From contig URSO01000033.1 of assembly GCA_900550415.1 (NCBI GenBank), positions 1-23,116 of the forward strand: 23,116 nucleotides of DNA, given 5' to 3'. Made by a program: the position numbers and the translations under genes. The notes under the pieces were generated by a model that saw only the letters and a list, made by a program, of their open reading frames with translations, ran no database searches and was not told the origin of the DNA. Of the stretch, positions 12,630-20,830 are shown in pieces (position 1 is the stretch's first letter; each line of letters starts with the position of its first letter). Origin of the DNA: an uncultured Collinsella sp. (GTDB lineage: Bacteria > Actinomycetota > Coriobacteriia > Coriobacteriales > Coriobacteriaceae).

Positions 12630-13946
12630 ATGAACATCGTTCGCCGAAGCCGCTATCTTGATCGACTCATTGCTTTTCAGGATACCGACCTCATCAAAAT
12701 CGTGACGGGTATACGCCGTTGCGGCAAATCCACGTTATTGGACATGATGAGGGAGCACCTGGCGCAGCAGGGGGTGCCGGCAGAGCGTTTGCTGACCTTT
12801 AAGATGGAATCTCTAGAGTACGCGGGGGTTACAGATTATCTGACGTTTTATCGCATGGTTCGGGAGCGCGTTGACGGTGTCGATCGCCCCTATCTGTTCT
12901 TTGACGAGCTCCAGAATGTCGAGGGTTGGGAAAAGGCGGTCAACTCGCTCCGAGTGGATTTGCCGTGCGACATCTATGTCACGGGCTCCAATGCCTTTAT
13001 GCTATCGAGCGAGCTTGCAACGCTTATCTCGGGTAGATATATCGAGGTCAAGATGCAGCCCCTCACGTTTGGCGAGTATCTTGATTTTCGCTCGATTGAT
13101 GCGGTCGTCGCCGAAGGGCTCGGTGAGCGGGTTGAGCTCGTTTCCAAGACGGGCAATCGCCTTAATTCAAATACCGTGCTTGAGCAGTACATAACCTACG
13201 GCGGCATGCCGTTTCTGGCTCATGATGAGCCGAGGCGTGAGCTGTGTCGCGACTATATTCGTAGCCTTTACCAGACAATCGTCGCGCGCGATATCTTATT
13301 GCGCGCGACGCGTAGGGGTCGCGGGGCTATCACTAAGCGCGATGTTCTCGAGCGGCTCTGTGCGTACCTGGCAGACAACATCTCCAATCAAACCTCGGTC
13401 AATAAAATCGTAGGGACGCTCAACGAATCGGCGGGCGGTAAGACCAATGCATCGACGGTGTCGGCATATATTGGCGCTCTGGAAGAGACGTACCTGTTTA
13501 CCAAAGTAAAAAGGTATGACATCAAGGGGCGGGAGCTTCTTAAGACAGGCGGTAAATATTACATAGCCGATACGGGAATCCGCAGCTATCTTGACGGATA
13601 TAGAGGTAGCGATAGCGGAAGGATGCTCGAGAACGTTATCTACAACCAGCTTGTCTTTGAAGGGTACGAAGTGTTTTGCGGCCATCTGCGCGCGGGGGAA
13701 ATCGACTTTGTCGCAATCGGCGAGGGATCGGACCGCAAATATATCCAGGTTACCGAACGGATCGACGCCGAGGCGACGAGAGAACGCGAACTGCGACCGC
13801 TCAAGCTAAGCACGCTAGGAAAAATCCCTGATTCGTACGAGAAGATCTTGATTGTCAGGGATGGTGAGCATCCAACAGACATCGACGGCATCAGAATCGT
13901 AGGGGCGGCCGATTTCTTGCTGAGAAACAAGATCGCCCACGGCTAA
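12630..13946 (+). CDS. AAA_14/DUF4143 family ATP-binding protein (second copy, different subfamily)
   Basis: The 438-residue protein has Walker A GIRRCGKST (27-35), Walker B PYLFFDELQ (about 86-94), the sensor VTGSNAFML and the family motif LTFGEYLDF. A winged-helix-like middle region follows, then the DUF4143 C-terminus. The nuclease-like core reads GEIDFVA (E357, D359) then IQVT (373-375). The E-x-K of the first ATPase (3650-5020) is thus replaced by Q-V-T, and nuclease activity is unlikely. That form is common in this subfamily. GGGAG lies 7 nt before ATG 12630. The gene stands alone, is AT-richer than its neighbours, and has its own palindrome pair upstream and a TGTGACA repeat after it. 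This is consistent with acquisition as a single-gene unit; its function is unknown. Confidence 0.85.
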   Translation: MNIVRRSRYLDRLIAFQDTDLIKIVTGIRRCGKSTLLDMMREHLAQQGVPAERLLTFKMESLEYAGVTDYLTFYRMVRERVDGVDRPYLFFDELQNVEGWEKAVNSLRVDLPCDIYVTGSNAFMLSSELATLISGRYIEVKMQPLTFGEYLDFRSIDAVVAEGLGERVELVSKTGNRLNSNTVLEQYITYGGMPFLAHDEPRRELCRDYIRSLYQTIVARDILLRATRRGRGAITKRDVLERLCAYLADNISNQTSVNKIVGTLNESAGGKTNASTVSAYIGALEETYLFTKVKRYDIKGRELLKTGGKYYIADTGIRSYLDGYRGSDSGRMLENVIYNQLVFEGYEVFCGHLRAGEIDFVAIGEGSDRKYIQVTERIDAEATRERELRPLKLSTLGKIPDSYEKILIVRDGEHPTDIDGIRIVGAADFLLRNKIAHG

Positions 13947-13952
13947 ACGCAA

Positions 13953-13985
13953 AATGTGACAAAGGGACAGCCCCTTTGTCACATT
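13953..13985. repeat. TGTGACAAAGGG-type palindrome, copy 2
   Basis: Perfect 14-bp arms, AATGTGACAAAGGG and its reverse complement, enclose ACAGC. It starts 6 bp after the ATPase stop and probably ends that transcript, although no T-run follows. Confidence 0.7.
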
Positions 13986-14060
13986 CCGTGCGAGCGGGCG
14001 TGCCATCTGGGGGTATAAGGCTAGCAAGTGTTTATTTGCGAGGCTTAAGGGGCGCCCCGT

Positions 14061-14930
14061 ATGGATATCGATAACTTTGAATGGTGGTATAGCGAGGGCG
14101 AGGCTCCGGACGAAGAGTGGGACGAGCCCGCGCCGTGTGACGTGTCGAGCGACGAGGACGAGTCCGGCAATGATGCCGGTGTCGAGCCTGAAGCCGCCTC
14201 CGATGCCGCCGAACCCCTAACCTTTGAACAGGCTTGGGCCCAGGCTGAGGCCGACGAGGCAAAGGCCGATGCCACGGCCACACTGGGTGAGCCAGCCGAC
14301 ATGTCCATCTCGCCGGCAAAGACCCCGCAGCCGCGTCACACTATCGATCCCGACAGCACGGCATCCTTCAGCATTCTCGACGTGCCCTCGCAGGGTGCCC
14401 AGGCGCCTGCGCCCACGCATCGCCCCGATCTGGCTCGCGAGGAAGATGCGGGACGTCGCTCTCCGCTTGGCCCCATCCTTATCGCCTTTATGGCCGGCGT
14501 TATCGCATGCTCGGTAATTGGAAACGTCTGGAGCCATGTTGAACAACAGCGCAAAGACGCCGCCAAGGTCGAGATGTCTGTCGAGCAATCGCTCAGCCGC
14601 ACGCGCTCGGTGCATGTATCGGTCGAGGTCAAGGACGGCGCGACGTGGGACACCGCGCGCGGCGACAGCCAGATGCTCGTCCATATCGTGGGTCGCACGC
14701 TCAAGGGGCAAGCGATCGACGAGTACCAATACGTCAATTCCGAAGGTGACGGCATCGAGCTCAAGCCCGGCGACTACGAGCTCACGGTCGATGAGCCGCC
14801 CGTCGCCACCGACGGCACGTGTTACCGTGCCTCAAAGCGCATGGTTCCGGTGAGTTTTAATTCACAGGCGCCCGATACGGTCGATAGCACGCCGCAGGGC
14901 GGGTTTGACCTTTACGCTATTGCTCAATAA
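14061..14930 (+). CDS. Single-pass membrane protein of unknown function with an acidic N-terminus
   Basis: I do not recognise a known family in this 289-residue protein. Residues 1-60 are strongly acidic (EWWYSEGEAPDEEWDEP, SSDEDESGND), followed by a low-complexity linker rich in Ala, Pro and Thr to about 130. One transmembrane helix (GPILIAFMAGVIACSVIGNVW) lies near 136-156. After it comes a likely coiled segment (EQQRKDAAKVEMSVEQSLSR) and a beta-rich outer domain of about 110 residues (SVHVSVEVKDGA, LKPGDYELTVDEPPV). With no signal peptide and an acidic cytoplasmic tail, an N-in, C-out topology is likely. AAGGGG lies 8 nt before ATG 14061, inside the palindrome GGGGCGCCCC. The gene stands between a repeat and the epimerase gene; no operon partner is evident. 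Confidence 0.75.
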   Translation: MDIDNFEWWYSEGEAPDEEWDEPAPCDVSSDEDESGNDAGVEPEAASDAAEPLTFEQAWAQAEADEAKADATATLGEPADMSISPAKTPQPRHTIDPDSTASFSILDVPSQGAQAPAPTHRPDLAREEDAGRRSPLGPILIAFMAGVIACSVIGNVWSHVEQQRKDAAKVEMSVEQSLSRTRSVHVSVEVKDGATWDTARGDSQMLVHIVGRTLKGQAIDEYQYVNSEGDGIELKPGDYELTVDEPPVATDGTCYRASKRMVPVSFNSQAPDTVDSTPQGGFDLYAIAQ

Positions 14931-15009
14931 CTGCACCTGTCGCTCAACCCCGCCGCCAAGAGTGGGACAATAGCCCTCGACACTGTTGTTTACTTTTGGA
15001 GGAAGTAGC

Positions 15010-15903
15010 ATGTCCACCGTCACCACCATCAAGCGCGGCGGCCTCACCGCGGCCATCGATTCCATGGGTGCCCAGCTCACGAGCCTTGCCCTCAACGGCA
15101 ACGAGTATCTGTGGCAGGGCGACCCGGCCTTTTGGGGCAAGCACGCGCCCATTCTGTTCCCCATCGTGGGCTCACTGCGCAACAACACGGCGACGTCTGC
15201 GGCTGGCACCTGCGAGATGCCGCGCCACGGCCTCGCGCGCATCGCCGAGCATGAGCTGGTCGAGGTCTCCGAGGACGGCTCGTCCGTCACCTACGAGATC
15301 ACCGACACGCCCGAGTCGCTCAAGGCGTTCCCGTTCCACTTTAAGCTCAACATGACCTATGCCCTGACCGGCGACGCCACGCTCACGCAGACCTTTGCCG
15401 TCACCAACACCGGCGACGTGGCCCTGCCGTTCTCGGTGGGCGGTCATCCTGCATTCAACGTGCCCGCCCCCGGTGCCGAAGACGAGGCGTTCGAGGATTA
15501 CGAGCTGGCGTTTACCGAGGCTTGGACTAACGAGGCCCCCATCATCACGCCCGACGGTCTTATGACGTTCGAGGGCAGCTACAAGGCTCCCGATAACTCG
15601 GACGTGCTGCCCATCACGCACCGCAGCTTCGATAACGATGCCATCATGTTCACCGATGTCCCGGGTTCCACGCTCACGCTGCGCGGCCGCAAGTCGGGCC
15701 ACGGCGTCAAGATCGACTTTGAGGGCTTTAAGTACATCGGCGTGTGGTCTGCCGCCAACGACGCCCCGTTTGTGGCGCTCGAGCCCTGGACCGGCCACAC
15801 CACCATGGACACCGAGGACGATGTCTTTGAGCACAAGGTCAACACCATCACGTTGGCACCGGGCGCTACCGACATCCGTTCCTTTAGCGTCACCCTGCTC
15901 TAG
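15010..15903 (+). CDS. Aldose 1-epimerase family protein (LacX/YeaD-like)
   Basis: The 297-residue cytoplasmic protein matches the galactose-mutarotase superfamily. It has FPIVGSLRNN near residue 50, PRHGLAR with H73, the second histidine motif GGHPAFNVP with H146, and the late glutamate LEPWTG with E258, the three expected catalytic positions. Members of the LacX subgroup interconvert alpha and beta anomers of hexoses or hexose phosphates; the sugar cannot be assigned here. TTTGGAGGAAG lies before ATG 15010. The gene has its own upstream region and ends 2 bp before the 119-bp repeat with terminator, so it appears monocistronic. Confidence 0.85.
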   Translation: MSTVTTIKRGGLTAAIDSMGAQLTSLALNGNEYLWQGDPAFWGKHAPILFPIVGSLRNNTATSAAGTCEMPRHGLARIAEHELVEVSEDGSSVTYEITDTPESLKAFPFHFKLNMTYALTGDATLTQTFAVTNTGDVALPFSVGGHPAFNVPAPGAEDEAFEDYELAFTEAWTNEAPIITPDGLMTFEGSYKAPDNSDVLPITHRSFDNDAIMFTDVPGSTLTLRGRKSGHGVKIDFEGFKYIGVWSAANDAPFVALEPWTGHTTMDTEDDVFEHKVNTITLAPGATDIRSFSVTLL

Positions 15904-15905
15904 AG

Positions 15906-16024
15906 GTTCCGCCGTTCTAACGAACGACGGACCGGTCGACGCTGCGCGCCACCCAGAGCGACAATTTGTCATTCAAAAGGCAAGGCATGACCAGAAGGTC
16001 TATGCCTTGCCTTTTTCATGCCAA
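15906..16024 (+). repeat. 119-bp dispersed intergenic repeat, copy 1
   Basis: The same 119 bp recurs at 21899-22017 with about six base changes. It starts with a hairpin (CCGCCGTTC and GAACGACGG), continues through a conserved unpaired middle and ends in a strong terminator. It begins two bases after a stop codon. Confidence 0.85.
15977..16015 (+). terminator. Intrinsic terminator inside repeat copy 1
   Basis: AAGGCAAGGCAT pairs with ATGCCTTGCCTT, extended inward by GACC-AGAA-GGTC with one bulged base, and followed by TTTTT. This is a strong stem of about 16 bp that ends the epimerase transcript. Confidence 0.85.
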
Positions 16025-16158
16025 GTGGTACATGGGGCAGGCTGCTTTGCGCCAATCGTCCTCGTGTGTCTATTAATTTTTCGCGCACATGCCGCGCTGC
16101 TGGTTGCGGGCGTATATCCTGTCTTATTGTCAGCAAAACGAAATTGGGAAGGCACCAG

Positions 16159-17085
16159 ATGCAATCTCGACAACAGCGCGACGCGCATCCACAGCCGGTA
16201 TGCAGCCGTCGCATCTTTTTGGGTAGCGCTCTCGCTGCGAGCGCTTCTGTCGTCGCCGGCGCACTTGCCGGCTGCCAGCGTCCCTCCACGCTGGAAGTAG
16301 TTCAGCCCACGACGGGCGGCGGTCGCGATGACCTGTCCGATTCCGTTATCGGCAAGGATAAGATCCGCATCGGCATGGAGGCGGCCTACGCCCCGTACAA
16401 CTGGCAGGTTTCCGAGGCCAGCGAGTTCACGATCCCCATCGACAACGTGCAGGGCGCCTATGCCGATGGCTACGACGTGCAGATCGCCAAGATCGTCTGC
16501 AAGGCTCTCGGCGGCGAGCCCGTTGCCGTCAAGCAGAGCTTCTCGGGCCTTATCGACTCGCTCAACAACGGCCAGATTGACCTCATCATCGCCGGCATGA
16601 GCGCCACGCCCGAGCGCGAGGAGTCCGTCGGCTTTTCCGACCCGTACTTCATTGGCTACTTTGGCCTGTTCGTAAAAGAGGGCTCGCCCTACCAAAACGC
16701 CACCAAGCTCAGCGACTTCAGCGGTGCCACGGTGCTCGGCCAAAAGGACACCATGCTCGATACCGTCATCGACGAGATTCCGGGCGTTGTGCACAAGAAC
16801 CCGGTCGATTCGGTCCCCACGGTGTTCTCGAATCTGCTGCAGGGCACGTGCGACGCCGTGACCTACAACACGGAGAACGAAAAGGGCTATATGGCCCAAA
16901 ATCCCGGTATCGTCCCCATCCACTTTGCCGAGGGCGAGGGCTTTAAGCAGGAGGTCACGGCAAATGTCGGTTGCCGCAAGGGCTCGGACAAACTGCTTAA
17001 GCTCATCGACAAGACACTCAAGGGCATTAGCCAAGAGGAGCGCGACCAAATGTGGGACGCGTGCCTCGACCGTCAGCCGGCATAG
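16159..17085 (+). CDS. Amino-acid ABC transporter substrate-binding lipoprotein (Tat signal)
   Basis: The 308-residue protein starts with a twin-arginine lipoprotein signal: SRRIFLG (R17, R18), a hydrophobic stretch and the lipobox LAGC with C39 as the lipid-anchored cysteine. The mature part is a type-2 periplasmic-binding fold (SBP_bac_3): IRIGMEAAYAPYNW, then GYDVQIAKIVCKALG, then the signature LIIAGMSATPEREESVGFSDPY. Such proteins deliver polar amino acids (Gln, Arg, His, cystine) to the permease at the outer face of the membrane. I chose ATG 16159 for the GGGAAGG site 8 nt upstream; an upstream in-frame start would bury the signal. The permease gene follows after 9 bp. Confidence 0.9.
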   Translation: MQSRQQRDAHPQPVCSRRIFLGSALAASASVVAGALAGCQRPSTLEVVQPTTGGGRDDLSDSVIGKDKIRIGMEAAYAPYNWQVSEASEFTIPIDNVQGAYADGYDVQIAKIVCKALGGEPVAVKQSFSGLIDSLNNGQIDLIIAGMSATPEREESVGFSDPYFIGYFGLFVKEGSPYQNATKLSDFSGATVLGQKDTMLDTVIDEIPGVVHKNPVDSVPTVFSNLLQGTCDAVTYNTENEKGYMAQNPGIVPIHFAEGEGFKQEVTANVGCRKGSDKLLKLIDKTLKGISQEERDQMWDACLDRQPA

Positions 17086-17094
17086 GGAGGCAGC

Positions 17095-18243
17095 ATGAAA
17101 GGCATCAATCGTCTGGCCTCCTTTATCAAGGCCGACCACCGTTATGTGTACCTGGGCACGAGCGTTATCGCGGCGCTCGGCTTGGCATTTAGCCAGCGCA
17201 ACCCCACGCCGCTGAGCTTTTTGGCGCCCACCGGCATCTTCCAGGATTGCCTTTGGGCGATTCTTTGGGCCTGGATCGTCGTGTCGGCGGCAGCGCTCGT
17301 CACCAAGGTTATGCACTGGAGCGACTATCGCGAAAAGTCACCGTTTGCATCCGAGCGTTTCCGTCGCGGCGCGCGCCTGGGCAGCTATGTCGTGGTCGTC
17401 ATCGCGGCGATCTTCTTTGTCGACCGCTGCGTCATGTCGTTTATCGATCTGGTGCAGGTGAGCATTGTCTCGGATTCCAACCCCAGCGACTTTTTGTCGA
17501 GCTTGGTCTACATGACCTACAAGAGCGGCGACTTCTTCATCCGTGGCATCGAGATCACCATCGCGCTTGCCACCTTCGGCACCGTCATCGCATTCTTCCT
17601 GGCGCTGCTCTTTGTGTTCCTGCGTATTCAGACCTTCGACCGCGTAGACAACGACCTGGTGCGCTTCTTTAAGAGCATCGGCCGCGGCTTTGCGACCGTC
17701 TACTCCACCATCGTGCGCGGCACGCCCATGATGGTCCAGGGCCTGCTCATCTATTACGCGGGCTTTACCGTTCTGCGCGGCATGGGCTTCGAGACCGCCC
17801 AGGCCAACCAGATCTGGAGCACCTTTACCGCTGGCCTCGTCACCATCTCGCTCAACTCCACCGCCTACATGATGGAGGTCCTGCGCGGCGGCATCGAGTC
17901 CATCGATCCCGGCCAGGCCGAGGCAGCACGCTCGCTGGGCCTGTCGCAGTGGCAGGCTATGCGCAAGGTCGTGTTCCCCCAGGGCATTAAAAACGCGATT
18001 CCGGCGCTCACCAACGAGCTCATCATCAACATCAAGGATTCGTCGGTGCTCTCGGTCATCGGCGTGTTCGACCTTATGTACGCTACTACCACGGTCGCCG
18101 GCGTGTACTACCGCCAGATGGAGGTCTACTGCGTGGCGCTCGTGGTCTACCTGATCCTGACGCTCGTGGCGAGCCGCCTGCTCGAGGCCTTTGGCAAAAA
18201 GCTCGGCGCCGAGGCCCCGGCAACGCTGCCCAGCTCCAACTAG
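17095..18243 (+). CDS. Amino-acid ABC transporter permease (His/Glu/Gln/Arg family)
   Basis: This 382-residue membrane protein is longer than typical HisM/GlnP permeases (about 220-240). The extra N-terminal 130 residues hold about three hydrophobic helices before the standard domain. The transport domain starts near SGDFFIRGIEITIAL and carries RGTPMMVQGLLIYYAGF and the EAA loop EAARSLGLSQWQAMRKVVFPQ (from E276), which docks on the ATPase. GGGAGG lies 4 nt before ATG 17095. It is most likely a homodimer, since only one permease gene is present. The three transporter genes are 9-22 bp apart and form one operon. Confidence 0.92.
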   Translation: MKGINRLASFIKADHRYVYLGTSVIAALGLAFSQRNPTPLSFLAPTGIFQDCLWAILWAWIVVSAAALVTKVMHWSDYREKSPFASERFRRGARLGSYVVVVIAAIFFVDRCVMSFIDLVQVSIVSDSNPSDFLSSLVYMTYKSGDFFIRGIEITIALATFGTVIAFFLALLFVFLRIQTFDRVDNDLVRFFKSIGRGFATVYSTIVRGTPMMVQGLLIYYAGFTVLRGMGFETAQANQIWSTFTAGLVTISLNSTAYMMEVLRGGIESIDPGQAEAARSLGLSQWQAMRKVVFPQGIKNAIPALTNELIINIKDSSVLSVIGVFDLMYATTTVAGVYYRQMEVYCVALVVYLILTLVASRLLEAFGKKLGAEAPATLPSSN

Positions 18244-18265
18244 GCTCAAGACGAGGAGAATCATC

Positions 18266-19051
18266 ATGGCAGATATCGCCACTACCGGCACTGCGGCCGC
18301 CGCACAGACCAATGAGCCGCTTATCCGCGTCGAGGGCCTGCGCAAGAGCTTCGGCTCGCTCGAGGTGCTCAAGGGCATCGACTTGTCCGTCAATCCTGGC
18401 GAGGTCGTTACCATTATCGGCGCTTCGGGTTCGGGCAAATCGACCTTCCTGCGCTGCCTCAACCTGCTCGAGACCCCGGACGCGGGCCACATCTGGTTCC
18501 ACGGTCAGGACCTTACGGCCGAGCGCTGCAACATCAACAAGCTGCGCGAGGACATCGGCATGGTGTTCCAGGGCTTTAACCTGTTCAACAACATGGACGT
18601 GCTCGACAACTGCACGCTCGCGCCCGTCACGCTCAAAAAGATGAGCAAGGCCGAGGCCGAGAAGGTCGCGATGGAGCATCTGACGAGCGTGGGACTCGAA
18701 AAGTTCGCGCACGCCGCCGTGGGTCGCCTGTCCGGTGGTCAAAAACAGCGCGTGGCCATCGCTCGTGCCCTATGTATGAATCCGCAGATCATGCTGTTCG
18801 ACGAGCCGACCTCCGCGCTCGACCCCGAGATCGTGGGCGAGGTGCTCGAGGTCATGCGCAAGCTCGCCGCCGACGGCATGACCATGGTCGTCGTCACGCA
18901 CGAGATGGCCTTTGCCCGCACGGTGTCCGACCGCGTGGTCTTTATGGACAAGGGCGTGGTGCTCGAGGATGCCGCGCCGGCCGAGCTCTTCGGCAACCCC
19001 AAACACCAGCGCACTCGTGAGTTCCTCTCTCGCTATCTCGAGGACAAATAA
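18266..19051 (+). CDS. Amino-acid ABC transporter ATP-binding protein
   Basis: The 261-residue cytoplasmic ATPase is complete: Walker A GASGSGKST (52-60), Q-loop VFQGFNLF, ABC signature LSGGQ (155-159), Walker B IMLFDEPTS (175-183, with D179 and E180) and the H-loop VTHEM. It is a GlnQ/HisP-type subunit for polar amino acids. GAGGAG lies upstream of ATG 18266. A short Ala/Thr-rich tail precedes the domain. It is the last gene of the transporter operon; a GC hairpin with TTTGT follows. Confidence 0.95.
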   Translation: MADIATTGTAAAAQTNEPLIRVEGLRKSFGSLEVLKGIDLSVNPGEVVTIIGASGSGKSTFLRCLNLLETPDAGHIWFHGQDLTAERCNINKLREDIGMVFQGFNLFNNMDVLDNCTLAPVTLKKMSKAEAEKVAMEHLTSVGLEKFAHAAVGRLSGGQKQRVAIARALCMNPQIMLFDEPTSALDPEIVGEVLEVMRKLAADGMTMVVVTHEMAFARTVSDRVVFMDKGVVLEDAAPAELFGNPKHQRTREFLSRYLEDK

Positions 19052-19076
19052 CCGACCGCAAACGCTTACGTTGCAG

Positions 19077-19101
19077 GGCCGCTCCCGTGGGGCGGCCTTT
19101 G
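19077..19101 (+). terminator. Terminator after the ABC transporter operon
   Basis: GGCCGCTCC and GGGGCGGCC pair over 9 bp (one G-U) around a 3-nt loop, followed by TTTGT. It lies between the ATPase stop (19051) and the peptidase start (19124). Confidence 0.7.
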
Positions 19102-19123
19102 TCGTCACTATCGAAAGGATGTC

Positions 19124-20539
19124 ATGGCCGAGGTTTGGCGCTTCTTTGCGCATGAGGACGATTTTGCCGATATAGACGAGGCCGGCGCGTGCGAGCGCTT
19201 GGGTCGCGTGCTGTCGTTTCCGACCATTTCGAGCATGGATGCCGAGGCGGTGGATTGGCAGCCGTTTGACGACCTGCGCGCGTATATGCAGCAGGCCTGG
19301 CCGCACGTATTTGCGGCGGGTAAGGTCGAGCTCGTCGACCATTCGCTGTTGGTGACGCTTGTCGGCTCCGACCCTGCTCTTAAGCCCGTTATGCTCATGG
19401 GCCACATGGACGTGGTCCCCGTGGTGCCGGGTACTGAGGCCGACTGGACGCACGCCCCCTTTAGCGGGCACGTGGACGACGCTTACATTTGGGGCCGCGG
19501 CGCGATCGACATGAAGGACCAGGTCGCAGGCATTCTCGAGGCTGTTGAGTATGCGCTGGCGCACGGTTGGGAGCATAAGCGCACCCTGCTGCTGGCTTTT
19601 GGCCAGGACGAGGAGACTACGCAGTGCGGCGCGGGGGCTATCGGCCGCGTGCTCGAGGAGCGCGGTATTGAACTTGAATACCTGGTCGACGAGGGTGACT
19701 ACCGTATCGTTTCGGCTGCCGAGTACGGCGCGGGCGAGGGCTGGCTTATGCATGCCGACCTGGCCGAAAAGGGCTATGCCGATATCGTGCTCAAGACGAA
19801 GAGCGCGGGCGGGCATTCGTCCAACCCCTACGGCGGTACGTCGCTCGAGGTGCTCAGCCGTGCCATCGCCGCAATCTGCGATATCGAGTGGCCGACGCGC
19901 GTGACCGATCTGCTTGCCGCGCAGCTTGTCGAGCTGGGGCTCTACACGGCGGATGAGATTGCCGCCAACGGGGGCGCCATTGTCCGCGATTGCCTCGCCA
20001 GCAAAAAGCTCTATCCGCTGGTGACGACCACCTGCGCGCCCACGCAGATCGAGGGCGGTAGCACCGGTGCTAACGTGATGCCGCAGGATATGTGGGCCAA
20101 CATTAACTTCCGCATGCTCGAGGGCACGAGCGTGGTCGACGTTGTGGCGCGCTGCCGTGAGGCGGTTGCCGGGGCGGACCTTGCCGGTCGTGTCGAAGTG
20201 GAGCTGGGCCCCGGCAGCTCCGAACCCTCGCCGTCCCCGCGCATCGGTGGTCCCGGCCTCGAGGCGGTTCGCGCCATTGCCGCCCGCTACTTCCGCGACC
20301 CAAAGGGGACGGAGGAAAACGGATCATCCGAGCCGTTGGCGATTGTCCCCTCGACCGTGATTGGCGCGACCGACGCTGCCAACTACCAGCGCATTTGCTC
20401 TGAATGTATTCGCTTTTCGGCGTTTGTGGTCGACGATGACGAGTGCGAGCGCGGTGTCCACGGTACCAACGAGCGCATCACCCGCCGCGCCTACCTCCAG
20501 GGTGTTCGCTTCCTCATCGCCCTGCTCCACACGCTCTAG
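19124..20539 (+). CDS. M20 family metallopeptidase (PM20D1/CPS1-like carboxypeptidase or acylase)
   Basis: The 471-residue protein has the di-zinc M20 core: GHMDVVPV with H94 and catalytic D96, WGRGAIDMKDQ with bridging D129, GQDEE with E163 and E164, and GGHSSNPYGGTS with H231 in the dimerisation domain. The pattern of the first half (THAPFSGHVDDAYIWGRG) is closest to yeast carboxypeptidase S and PM20D1, which hydrolyse peptides or N-acyl amino acids. There is no signal peptide, so it acts in the cytoplasm. AAAGGA lies 5 nt before ATG 19124. Its place after an amino-acid importer suggests handling of imported peptides or acyl amino acids, but the terminator between them makes co-transcription uncertain. 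Confidence 0.88.
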   Translation: MAEVWRFFAHEDDFADIDEAGACERLGRVLSFPTISSMDAEAVDWQPFDDLRAYMQQAWPHVFAAGKVELVDHSLLVTLVGSDPALKPVMLMGHMDVVPVVPGTEADWTHAPFSGHVDDAYIWGRGAIDMKDQVAGILEAVEYALAHGWEHKRTLLLAFGQDEETTQCGAGAIGRVLEERGIELEYLVDEGDYRIVSAAEYGAGEGWLMHADLAEKGYADIVLKTKSAGGHSSNPYGGTSLEVLSRAIAAICDIEWPTRVTDLLAAQLVELGLYTADEIAANGGAIVRDCLASKKLYPLVTTTCAPTQIEGGSTGANVMPQDMWANINFRMLEGTSVVDVVARCREAVAGADLAGRVEVELGPGSSEPSPSPRIGGPGLEAVRAIAARYFRDPKGTEENGSSEPLAIVPSTVIGATDAANYQRICSECIRFSAFVVDDDECERGVHGTNERITRRAYLQGVRFLIALLHTL

Positions 20540-20540
20540 A

Positions 20541-20566
20541 ATGTGACAAAGCGACGCTCCCTTTGT
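20541..20566. repeat. Damaged TGTGACAAAGGG-type repeat
   Basis: AATGTGACAAAG and CCCTTTGT keep both half-arms of the palindrome, but the centre is changed and the right arm stops at the edge of another inverted repeat (20567). Confidence 0.55.
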
Positions 20567-20622
20567 TAGCCGTTGGGGACGTTCTTAAACGACTAGCCGT
20601 TAAGGAACGTCCCCAACGGCTA
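20567..20622. repeat. Long inverted repeat nested in the damaged repeat
   Basis: The left arm starts TAGCCGTTGGGGACGTTC (20567) and the right arm ends GAACGTCCCCAACGGCTA (20622). The pairing covers about 22 bp with one bulged G. The loop contains a further partial TAGCCGTT. It ends the peptidase gene region and may terminate transcription, but it looks like an inserted repeat. Confidence 0.65.
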
Positions 20623-20716
20623 CGTCCACTCATTCCGTGCGGGTTATATGCAGGTTTGCCTGCGCACGCTATCATATATGGGTTAGACCGCAACTATGTA
20701 CCCCATACGCGAAGGG

Positions 20717-20749
20717 ATGCGCATGTATCTGAAGATCGACATGCTCTAG
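20717..20749 (+). other. Possible short leader ORF before prfA
   Basis: ATG 20717, or in frame ATG 20723 with AAGGG 6 nt upstream, opens a frame of 10 or 8 codons (MRMYLKIDML) ending in TAG, 81 bp before prfA. It could be a leader peptide or chance. The rest of 20623-20830 shows no gene. Confidence 0.2.
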
Positions 20750-20830
20750 CTGGACTTACCCCCGCAGCGGCGCCCCGCGCCCCATCAATTCTGCCGATTT
20801 TCACCTTCACGCATATAAAGGAGTCCCGTC

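Noticed and set aside
16000..17316. Minus-strand frame of about 438 codons opposite the substrate-binding protein gene
   Set aside because: It is a shadow of a well-supported lipoprotein gene and would also read through the repeat and terminator.
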